DNA of 5,529 nucleotides, from positions 1 through 5,529 of the forward strand of contig CAZXEU010000081.1 in NCBI GenBank assembly GCA_964639665.1. The letters are read 5' to 3'. A program made the translations under genes and the position numbers. Source of the stretch: CAZXEU01 sp964639665. GTDB lineage: Bacteria > Bacteroidota > Rhodothermia > Rhodothermales > Bin80. Below the pieces are notes generated by a model. That model made no database searches, had not been told where the DNA came from, and saw only the letters and a list, made by a program, of their open reading frames with translations. Every line of letters starts with the position of its first letter. The stretch's first letter is position 1. Positions 1 to 5,529 of this stretch are shown in pieces.

Positions 1-1
1 G

Positions 2-289
2 TCGACGGGGCTGGTCGTGCCGGATTACTTCTCGCCGGTTGTTGGCAATCATCCGAACCCGTTTCGTGATGCTACCCGGATTACGTTCAGTCTTGCACGG
101 GCCTCAAGAGTCCGCATTGCCGTATTCGACGTTCTCGGCAGATCCGTCTCCACCCTTGTGGATGAGCGCCGGGAGGCCGGACCGCACGGCGTGCGCTTCG
201 CGCCGGGCAACCTGCCGGACGGCCTATATGTATATCGTCTTGCTGCCGACGGGCATATCGAGATCGGGACCATGCTGCGTGTACGCTGA
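2..289 (+). CDS. C-terminal end of a secreted protein with a T9SS (Por) type A sorting domain (5' truncated)
   Basis: The frame is open from the first bases of the window to the TGA at 287–289, so only the last 95 residues of a longer protein are visible. A GTG at position 17 is in frame but is very unlikely to be the true start. The visible part is a compact beta-sandwich tail. It has NHPNPF at fragment residues 16–21 (the family norm resembles N-Y-P-N-P-F), a strand followed by VFDVLGR at 41–47, STLVD at 50–54, and a closing GLYVYRL at 74–80 with a short final strand ending in R. These are the landmarks of the C-terminal signal that sends proteins through the type IX secretion system to the cell surface or medium in Bacteroidota and relatives; the signal is normally cleaved. 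The function of the missing N-terminal part cannot be read here. Its stop overlaps the start of the downstream amylase, which suggests co-translation and perhaps a shared role in glucan use. Confidence 0.85.
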   Translation, partial: STGLVVPDYFSPVVGNHPNPFRDATRITFSLARASRVRIAVFDVLGRSVSTLVDERREAGPHGVRFAPGNLPDGLYVYRLAADGHIEIGTMLRVR

Positions 290-291
290 TG
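287..291 (+). promoter_or_regulatory. TGATG stop/start overlap coupling the T9SS cargo gene to the GH13 gene
   Basis: The TGA stop of the sorting-domain gene (287–289) and the ATG of the amylase (289–291) share one base. No purine-rich ribosome-binding site is visible in the roughly 15 bases before the ATG. The amylase is therefore probably translated by ribosomes that finish the upstream gene and restart. The overlap is seen directly; the coupling is inferred. Confidence 0.6.
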
Positions 292-2127
292 CGCTGTAGC
301 TTCCTCTTGCTGACAATCTTGGCCGGCATGATGCTGGGCGGCTGCGACGCCGCGGATATGCCCGATCAGGTTGCCCAGGAGCCGGAGGACGCCTCCTGGG
401 CACGCGATGCCGTGTTCTACCAGATCTTTCCGGAGCGCTATCGAAATGGTGATCCGGCGAACGACCCGGTGCGTGGATCCATTGAGGCCGGTGCGCCGGA
501 ATCGTGGGAAGTCTCCCCCTGGACAGGGGACTGGTATGCCCGTGCTCCCTGGGAAACAGAGATGGGAGAGGGCTTTTACGACGCCGTGTTTCACCGGCGC
601 TATGGAGGCGATCTGCAGGGCGTGATCGACAGGCTGGATTACCTCGCCGAGCTTGGCGTCACCGCCCTCTACTTCAATCCGATATTCTACGCGCGGTCGC
701 TTCACAAGTACGATGCCAGCAGCTTTCACCACGTGGATCCGTATTTCGGCCCCGATCCCGAGGGCGATATGGCCAGCATGGAAGAGGAGGATCCACTTGA
801 TCCTGATACGTGGACGTGGACTTCGGCGGATAGCCTGTTTCTTGCGCTCATTCGGCAGGCCCACGAGCGTGGCATGCGCATCGTCATTGACGGCGTGTTC
901 AATCACACGGGCCGGGACTTCTTTGCTTTTCAGGATCTGAGGGAAAAGGGGCAGGATTCTCCGTTCGCCGGTTGGTACAAGGTGCTTGCCTGGGACGATC
1001 CGGCGACGCCGGAAGATGAATTCGACCACGAAGGATGGTGGGGCTACAAGCCGCTACCGGTGTTTGCGGACAATGCCGACGAGACGGACCTGCAGGAAGG
1101 CGTACGCGATTACGTGTTCGCCATCACGAAGCGGTGGATGAGCCCTGACGGCAATGCCACGAAAGGTGTGGACGGATGGAGGCTGGACGTAGCCACCGAA
1201 GTGCCCATGCCGTTCTGGCAGGACTGGAACGCATATGCGCGCACCCTGAATCCGGATGTTTATACGGTCGCAGAGAATTGGCACGAGGCCGCGGAGTTCA
1301 TTACAGAAGGCGGCTTTTCGGCCACCATGAACTATCACGGATTCGCATTTCCGGTAAAGGGTTTTCTGATCGACCACACGCTTTCGCCGACCGGGTTCGA
1401 CGAGATGCTGCGCTCGCGAAGGGAAGCGTTCTCGACGGTCCAGCGTTTTCAGGTGCAGAATCTCGTGGACTCGCACGACACGGACAGGCTCGCCTCGATG
1501 ATAGTCAACGCCGGGTTGCAGGAATACATATTTCAAGACTGGTTTGACTATGACCGGGGCGAGCGCGTTTCGCCGAGGGCCAATCCGGAGTACCGCCTGG
1601 GACGCCCCGGCGCCCGCGAAAGGAATATCCAGCGGCTGGTCGCTCTGTTCCAGATGACCTACGTGGGTGCTCCGATGATCTACTACGGAACAGAGGCCGG
1701 CATGTGGGGCGCCGATGACCCGGACGACCGGATGCCGATGGTCTGGCCGGACCTTGCCTATGCGGACCAGGTCAGAGATCCCCTGGGACGGTCCCGGGCG
1801 CCGGATCCGGTGGCCTTTGACAGTACCGTATTCGCTTTCTACCGCGACGTGACGAGGCTGCGCACGAGCCAAGAGGTGCTAAGAAGGGGGACATTCGAGA
1901 CCGCGCTAGCGGACGATGCCCGTTCGCTGTACGCCTTTCGGCGGGCCTACGGAGAGCATATTCTGCTAGTCCTGCTGAACAGGAGCGAGAGCGAACAGGC
2001 GACCCGCCTTCCGGGCATCGGCCCGGACGCCTTGCTTTTCGCCACCGCAGAGGGCAATATTGCAGCCGGGGGCAGTGACAGCTTGCGCCTGCCCCCGCTA
2101 TCCGGATTCGTTTTCAGGGAACGGTAG
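289..2127 (+). CDS. GH13 alpha-amylase family lipoprotein (neopullulanase/cyclomaltodextrinase-like)
   Basis: This 612-residue protein should hydrolyse alpha-1,4 (possibly also alpha-1,6) glucosidic bonds in starch, pullulan or maltodextrins, in the cell envelope. Residues 1–19 form a lipoprotein signal peptide with lipobox L-G-G-C and lipidated Cys19, which supports this ATG. The catalytic barrel starts almost at once with VFYQIFPERYRNGDP (residues 42–56). GH13 landmarks follow: GVTALYFNP (123–131); region I DGVFNH (201–206); region II GWRLD (296–300) with nucleophile Asp300 and Arg298; region III VAENW (327–331) with acid/base Glu329; region IV DSHDTDR (394–400) with His396 and Asp397; and GAPMIYYGTEAGMWG (460–474). 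A beta-sandwich-like C-terminal domain covers roughly residues 520–612. The full catalytic set is present, so the enzyme should be active. There is no room for the N-terminal CBM34-type domain of classical neopullulanases. Instead an extra segment at about residues 60–105 precedes RRYGGDLQGVIDRL. The exact substrate and GH13 subfamily are not determined. Confidence 0.95.
   Translation: MRCSFLLLTILAGMMLGGCDAADMPDQVAQEPEDASWARDAVFYQIFPERYRNGDPANDPVRGSIEAGAPESWEVSPWTGDWYARAPWETEMGEGFYDAVFHRRYGGDLQGVIDRLDYLAELGVTALYFNPIFYARSLHKYDASSFHHVDPYFGPDPEGDMASMEEEDPLDPDTWTWTSADSLFLALIRQAHERGMRIVIDGVFNHTGRDFFAFQDLREKGQDSPFAGWYKVLAWDDPATPEDEFDHEGWWGYKPLPVFADNADETDLQEGVRDYVFAITKRWMSPDGNATKGVDGWRLDVATEVPMPFWQDWNAYARTLNPDVYTVAENWHEAAEFITEGGFSATMNYHGFAFPVKGFLIDHTLSPTGFDEMLRSRREAFSTVQRFQVQNLVDSHDTDRLASMIVNAGLQEYIFQDWFDYDRGERVSPRANPEYRLGRPGARERNIQRLVALFQMTYVGAPMIYYGTEAGMWGADDPDDRMPMVWPDLAYADQVRDPLGRSRAPDPVAFDSTVFAFYRDVTRLRTSQEVLRRGTFETALADDARSLYAFRRAYGEHILLVLLNRSESEQATRLPGIGPDALLFATAEGNIAAGGSDSLRLPPLSGFVFRER
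2067..2097 (+). repeat. Perfect 9-bp inverted repeat near the 3' end of the GH13 gene
   Basis: CGGGGGCAG at 2067–2075 is the exact reverse complement of CTGCCCCCG at 2089–2097, with a 13-base spacer. In RNA this would give a very GC-rich stem about 28 bases before the GH13 stop codon. No U-tract follows directly, so it is not a standard intrinsic terminator. It could slow ribosomes, protect the mRNA 3' end, or be chance: one such repeat is roughly what a GC-rich sequence of this length would produce. Confidence 0.35.
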
Positions 2128-2154
2128 CGCAGCCGGGTTCCTGACGAGAGCTTC

Positions 2155-3249
2155 ATGCAGATCCGCTATACCGAGTTCGACCCTGTACGTCACGGTAAGG
2201 CGCTGTCCACGTTTGACCGGCTGCTGGACGTGTTCGAGCAGCTGCTGCAGTATACGGCCGGCGATGCCGCCGAGGCGCTGCACTGGCTTACCCGGCTGGA
2301 TGAGCGCTACGGGCTTGCGGACGAGGAAATGGGGATCGGTGATTTCATCGAAGAACTGAAGAAGCGGGGGTACTTGCGCGAGCACGAGGGAACGACTGAA
2401 ATCACGGCGCGCGCGGAACGCGCCATCAGGCAGCGATCCCTGGAAGAGGTCTTCCGCCAGCTGCGCAAGAGCGGTCGGGGAGAGCACAAGACCCCGTTTG
2501 CGGGCAAGGGAGATGAGCGGCTTCCGGAAACCAGGCCTTGGCAGTTCGGCGATGATCCCCACCTGATGGATGTCACCGGCACGCTCTCGAATTCGTTTCG
2601 TCGCAGCGGAATTGATGCGTGGAACCTGGCGGAAGAGGATTTCGAGGTGCACGAGACGGATCATATGACGCACCAGTCAACGGTGCTTATGATCGACTTG
2701 TCCCATTCCATGGTGCTCTACGGCGAAGACCGCATCACGCCTGCGCGAAAGACGGCCATGGCTCTGGCGGAGTTGATAATGCGGCGCTACAGGCACGATA
2801 CATTGGACATCGTGGCATTTGGCAATGATGCCTGGGAAGTATCCGTAAAGGATCTCCCATACCTCTCTGTCGGACCCTACTACACGAATACTCGCGCCGG
2901 CCTGCAGCGGGCACGCGACCTGCTAATGCGTCGCAAGAACCGCAACAGGCAGATCTTTCTTATCACCGACGGCAAGCCGAGCTGTCACATCGAAGGCGGG
3001 CGCATGTACCGCAACGCATTTGGTCTGGATCGCCGTATCGTGAACAAGGTCCTTGACGAGGCGGTGCTGTGCCGTCGCGATGGCATCACGATTACCACCT
3101 TCATGATTGCCAGCGATCCGTACCTGCAGAGCTTTGTTCGCGAACTGACCCTGGCAAACCGGGGGCGGGCTTACTATTCCAGTCTGGACAATCTGGGAGA
3201 GTTTATTTTTGAAGATTACGTGCGAAACAGGCGCAAAAGACTGCGGTAG
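2155..3249 (+). CDS. VWA (von Willebrand factor A / MIDAS) domain protein
   Basis: This 364-residue protein has no signal peptide or membrane segment and is probably cytoplasmic. Residues 1–160 form a mostly helical, charged N-terminal region of unknown fold. Residues about 175–355 form a VWA domain with an apparently intact metal-ion-dependent adhesion site: DLSHS at 181–185 (the DxSxS motif), Thr244/Thr246 in PYYTNTRAGL, and Asp272 in ITDGKP. Such domains bind Mg2+ and a protein partner. Bacterial proteins of this kind (CoxE/ChlD/MoxR-associated type) typically act with a MoxR- or ChlI-like AAA+ ATPase in metal insertion or complex assembly; no such ATPase is visible here. The start is the ATG 27 bases after the GH13 stop, behind a weak GAGAG at 2146–2150. 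The C terminus is basic (RNRRKRLR). From memory, close relatives of this exact layout, including the IFEDY motif near the end, occur in Bacteroidota. The specific function is unknown. Confidence 0.88.
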   Translation: MQIRYTEFDPVRHGKALSTFDRLLDVFEQLLQYTAGDAAEALHWLTRLDERYGLADEEMGIGDFIEELKKRGYLREHEGTTEITARAERAIRQRSLEEVFRQLRKSGRGEHKTPFAGKGDERLPETRPWQFGDDPHLMDVTGTLSNSFRRSGIDAWNLAEEDFEVHETDHMTHQSTVLMIDLSHSMVLYGEDRITPARKTAMALAELIMRRYRHDTLDIVAFGNDAWEVSVKDLPYLSVGPYYTNTRAGLQRARDLLMRRKNRNRQIFLITDGKPSCHIEGGRMYRNAFGLDRRIVNKVLDEAVLCRRDGITITTFMIASDPYLQSFVRELTLANRGRAYYSSLDNLGEFIFEDYVRNRRKRLR

Positions 3250-3252
3250 GCC

Positions 3253-4104
3253 TTGCCTCTTCCATTCTTGCCCCTGCGGCGTCTTGGACAGCACTTTCTG
3301 GTGGATCCAAACACGGCCGGCAGGATCGCCGGGAGCCTATGCGCGCCGGTCGGGGCCTCCGTAGTTGAGATCGGAGCGGGCACGGGCGCACTGACGGGGC
3401 TGCTCCTTGAGCGCCATTCGGACTTGGTGGCCCTGGAGGTCGATGCGCGAGCCGTGAGGCATCTCGAAGCGCTGTATCCGCTTCTGGACGTGCGGCGCTG
3501 CGACGTGCTGGAGTTGGACTGGACATGCTTGGCCGACGAATGCGGCGGCCTGCTGCATCTTGTTGGAAACCTGCCCTACAACATTACCAGTCCAATTCTA
3601 TTCGGTCTGCTGTCTCATCGTCGGAGCTTAGCGCAGGCCGTCTTCATGATGCAGCGGGAGGTCGCCGAGCGCCTGGTGGCACAACCCGGGAGCAAGACGT
3701 ACGGAATCCCGAGCGTCCTGGTACAGCTGTTTGCCGAGCCAAGGCTCCTGTTTCGGGTTCCAAGCAGCGTCTTTCGTCCCAAGCCCGCAGTCGAGAGCGC
3801 CGTCGTAAAGATGAGCTTCGGCGCGGCGACGGAGCCCGTTGTGGAGTATGCCTGGCTACGGGCAGTAGTGCGGGCTGCATTCGGCCAGCGTCGCAAGATG
3901 CTGCGAAACAGCCTGCGAGGGCTGACGGAGTATGTCGGCGCAGAGCTGCCGGAGCAGTGGAGCAGCCTGCGCGCGGAGGACGTTTCGCCTGCCGGTTTTG
4001 TGGAGCTTGCGCAGTATCTTCATTCGACTTCAGGCAGAGCGCGGGAAAGGTCCGCGCCACCGGACTCGGAGCACGAGACCAGACTGCGCACCCGTCATGA
4101 GTGA
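3253..4104 (+). CDS. rsmA: 16S rRNA (adenine1518-N6/adenine1519-N6)-dimethyltransferase RsmA/KsgA
   Basis: RsmA/KsgA uses four S-adenosylmethionine molecules to dimethylate two adjacent adenines in the 3'-terminal hairpin of 16S rRNA. It acts late in 30S assembly, and loss of its activity gives kasugamycin resistance. Visible motifs: LGQHFLVDPN (11–20), SAM-binding EIGAGTGALT (39–48), acidic Glu62-Val-Asp64, Asp84 in RRCDV, catalytic NLPYNI (106–111), FMMQREVAERL (131–141), FRPKPAVES (174–182) and FGQRRKMLRNSL (210–221). The core is complete. The previous gene's TAG lies in this same frame at 3247, and no ATG or GTG occurs before the conserved GQHF motif, so the start must be non-ATG. TTG at 3253 is used here; TTG at 3268 is the alternative. 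About 25 charged residues (259–283, rich in Arg and Glu) extend beyond the usual C terminus and overlap the start of mgtE. Confidence 0.96.
   Translation: MPLPFLPLRRLGQHFLVDPNTAGRIAGSLCAPVGASVVEIGAGTGALTGLLLERHSDLVALEVDARAVRHLEALYPLLDVRRCDVLELDWTCLADECGGLLHLVGNLPYNITSPILFGLLSHRRSLAQAVFMMQREVAERLVAQPGSKTYGIPSVLVQLFAEPRLLFRVPSSVFRPKPAVESAVVKMSFGAATEPVVEYAWLRAVVRAAFGQRRKMLRNSLRGLTEYVGAELPEQWSSLRAEDVSPAGFVELAQYLHSTSGRARERSAPPDSEHETRLRTRHE
4097..4104 (+). promoter_or_regulatory. 8-base rsmA/mgtE overlap (ATGAGTGA), probable translational coupling
   Basis: The mgtE ATG (4097–4099) lies inside the end of rsmA, whose TGA is at 4102–4104. No Shine-Dalgarno-like sequence is seen in the preceding 15 bases. 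The arrangement suggests that ribosomes terminating on rsmA restart on mgtE. The overlap is direct; the coupling is inferred. Confidence 0.55.
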
Positions 4105-5527
4105 GCCCACCGGCACGGCTGCAGAGTTAGACGCGGCGATCCGCTCCGGTATCGACAGCGATGCTGTCGCATCGTTTTCAAGATTGCTTGAGCGGGGCGA
4201 TGTTGCCTCGGCCTGTGCGCTGGCCGAGGAGTTGCATGCGGCAGACCTGGCCCGGCTGCTGGGATACCTGCCCTGGGACGAGGCAGAATTGCTCTTTGAT
4301 GCACTGCCCGCCGCGGTGTGCGCCGATACGCTCTCGGACCTTGATGACGCGTTCCTGCAGGAACTCATGGCGGACGCGCCGGCGGAGCGTGTGGCCCGGC
4401 TGCTGGAGGAGCTGGAATCGGATGACGCGGCCGACGTACTGGCACACCTCGACGAGGCGGTTGTTGCCCGGGTGCTCCCGACCCTTACCGACGCGGGGGC
4501 CATCCGGAGCCTTTTGGCCTACGATCCCGAGACGGCCGGGGGCATCATGGCCACGGAACTGGTGGCGGTGCCGGCGGACTGGACAGTTGCGGACGCGACG
4601 GAGGAAGTGCGGCGCCACGTGGAAGCCGTGGAAGAGATCTTTGTCCTTTTCGTAGTGGACGCATCAGGCATTCTGGAGGGATTTGTATCGCTCAAGCGAC
4701 TGCTGCTTTCGCCGTCCGAGGGGCGCATCGGCGACATCATGCGCACGGATGTGCACTACGTCACCGCAGACGAGGACCAGGAGGAGGCCGTGCGTATCAT
4801 GGAGCGCTACGATCTCGTGTCGCTGGCGGTAGTGGATGCCCAGCGCCGTCTTCTGGGCAGGATCACTATTGACGACGCCATGGACGTGATGCGCGAGGAA
4901 GCCCAGGAAGACTACCAGCGCCTGAGCGGCATCACCGGGGATGAAGAGCCGACGGACAAGATAGGCCGCATCATGCGCGGCCGGCTGCCGTGGCTGATGC
5001 TGGGCATGGCGGGGGCTGCGCTCGCCGGGAGCGTGATCGGTGTGTTCGAGGCGGAAATTCGGCGCGTTGCCATCCTCGCCGCATTCATACCGGTTGTCAT
5101 GGCGATGGCCGGCAATGCGGGGATTCAGAGTTCTGCCATCATGGTGCAGGGGCTTGCAACCGGCAATCTGTGGTCCGTCAACGTTGTAAGGCGCCTCGGC
5201 AAGGAGGTTGCAGTCGCAATTCTCAACGGGCTGGCACTGGCACTGGTCATATTCCTTGCCGTAACGGCGCTATTCGTCTGGGGCGCGGATCTGGATTTCG
5301 TGCCTCCGACGGCGGAGCCTCTTCGGCTGGCCGCAACAGCCGGGTTTTCACTCTTTGTCGTGATACTTCTGGCAGCGGTCATCGGAACCACTGTCCCGCT
5401 GCTCCTGGCTCGACTGGGAATAGATCCGGCCCTGGCGACGGGTCCGTTTATTACCACGAGCAACGACATTATCGGACTGGTAGTGTTCTTCCTGATTGCG
5501 ACGCTTCTGTACCTGCCATTTGTGTAG
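4097..5527 (+). CDS. mgtE: MgtE-family magnesium channel/transporter
   Basis: This 476-residue inner-membrane protein is a complete MgtE, a homodimeric Mg2+-gated channel for Mg2+ uptake. The order of domains is typical. An acidic helical N domain spans about residues 24–145. Two CBS domains follow (about 148–205 and 210–268), then a connecting acidic helix with D259, D260, D263, E267, E268, E271 and D272, where the family senses cytosolic Mg2+. Five membrane helices lie at about 297–318, 322–347, 370–395, 410–437 and 450–474. The pore signature is PVVMAMAGNAGIQSS (332–346), and TTSNDIIG (453–460) carries Asp457, likely equivalent to the pore aspartate of Thermus MgtE. The start at 4097 is preferred because MSEPTG leads directly into the N domain. 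An in-frame ATG at 3932 would add 55 Arg/Ser/Cys-rich residues that only mirror rsmA coding. Length is close to the family norm of about 450. No M-box leader can fit upstream, so gating is probably by the protein itself. Confidence 0.96.
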   Translation: MSEPTGTAAELDAAIRSGIDSDAVASFSRLLERGDVASACALAEELHAADLARLLGYLPWDEAELLFDALPAAVCADTLSDLDDAFLQELMADAPAERVARLLEELESDDAADVLAHLDEAVVARVLPTLTDAGAIRSLLAYDPETAGGIMATELVAVPADWTVADATEEVRRHVEAVEEIFVLFVVDASGILEGFVSLKRLLLSPSEGRIGDIMRTDVHYVTADEDQEEAVRIMERYDLVSLAVVDAQRRLLGRITIDDAMDVMREEAQEDYQRLSGITGDEEPTDKIGRIMRGRLPWLMLGMAGAALAGSVIGVFEAEIRRVAILAAFIPVVMAMAGNAGIQSSAIMVQGLATGNLWSVNVVRRLGKEVAVAILNGLALALVIFLAVTALFVWGADLDFVPPTAEPLRLAATAGFSLFVVILLAAVIGTTVPLLLARLGIDPALATGPFITTSNDIIGLVVFFLIATLLYLPFV

Positions 5528-5529
5528 AG

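Noticed and set aside
516..529. Short inverted repeat CCCCT/AGGGG with a 4-base loop inside GH13
   Set aside because: A 5-bp stem within conserved coding sequence is expected by chance.
49..1029. Long minus-strand open frame (326 codons) antisense to the GH13 gene
   Set aside because: It is Arg/His/Pro-rich with no recognisable domain and lies opposite a GH13 gene with a full set of conserved motifs. Long antisense frames are common opposite GC-rich codons.
1054..1872. Minus-strand open frame (272 codons) antisense to the GH13 gene
   Set aside because: It has the same character: composition follows the opposite coding strand, with no motifs and no plausible start context.
2128..2154. Intrinsic terminator between GH13 and the VWA gene
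   Set aside because: The 27-base gap holds no stem followed by a T-run, and the nearby hairpin at 2067–2097 lacks a T-tract.
2098..2673. Minus-strand open frame (191 codons) opposite the GH13/VWA junction
   Set aside because: It spans the end of one real gene and the start of another and shows no domain, so it is best explained as a shadow.
3932..4096. 55-residue upstream extension of MgtE
   Set aside because: The residues are Arg/Ser/Cys-rich and coincide with conserved rsmA coding. MgtE length and domain order fit the ATG at 4097.
4020..4096. Mg2+-sensing M-box riboswitch ahead of mgtE
   Set aside because: There is no untranslated leader. The region is rsmA coding sequence and overlaps the mgtE start, and no suitable structure or terminator is seen.
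3525..4100. Plus-strand open frame (191 codons) inside rsmA
   Set aside because: It is out of frame with the clearly conserved RsmA motifs and rich in Arg, Ser, Ala and Gly as expected of a frame-shifted reading.
4030..4503. Minus-strand Ser/Ala-rich open frame (157 codons) opposite mgtE
   Set aside because: The low-complexity Ser/Ala/Arg composition is the complement of Asp/Glu/Ala/Leu codons in the MgtE N domain.

Overview
The window is gene-dense and moderately GC-rich, and every convincing gene is on the + strand. The best guess for its source is a member of the Rhodothermota/Bacteroidota lineage. The first, truncated gene ends in a type IX secretion (T9SS, Por) type C-terminal sorting domain, which is largely confined to that superphylum. 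The VWA protein and the ksgA–mgtE pairing also look like what I remember from those genomes. Shine-Dalgarno sequences are weak or absent, which fits. The assignment to this group is an inference from protein features, not a database result.

Layout: (1) 2–289, the 3' end of a secreted T9SS cargo protein. (2) 289–2127, a GH13 alpha-glucan hydrolase made as a lipoprotein, whose ATG overlaps the previous stop by one base (TGATG). (3) 2155–3249, a VWA/MIDAS-domain protein, 27 bases downstream. (4) 3253–4104, rsmA/ksgA, the 16S rRNA dimethyladenosine transferase, with a TTG start 3 bases after the VWA stop. (5) 4097–5527, an MgtE-family Mg2+ channel, whose ATG overlaps the ksgA stop by 8 bases. The junction spacings (-1, 27, 3, -8) leave no room for a conventional terminator or for a leader riboswitch ahead of mgtE, so the genes are probably co-transcribed. 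No intergenic stretch exceeds 30 bases.

Functionally there are two halves. The first two genes look like an extracytoplasmic starch/maltodextrin pair: a secreted T9SS protein and an envelope-anchored amylase. The second half is housekeeping: ribosome maturation (RsmA), magnesium supply (MgtE), and a VWA protein of the kind that usually works with a MoxR/ChlI-like AAA+ ATPase, absent from this window.

I see no tRNA, rRNA, CRISPR array, insertion sequence or phage gene, and no clear new defence or mobile system. The points most worth checking are the VWA gene without an AAA+ partner, the single open frame running through three genes and broken only by two TAG codons, the altered specificity loop of the GH13 enzyme, and the coupled ksgA/mgtE junction.
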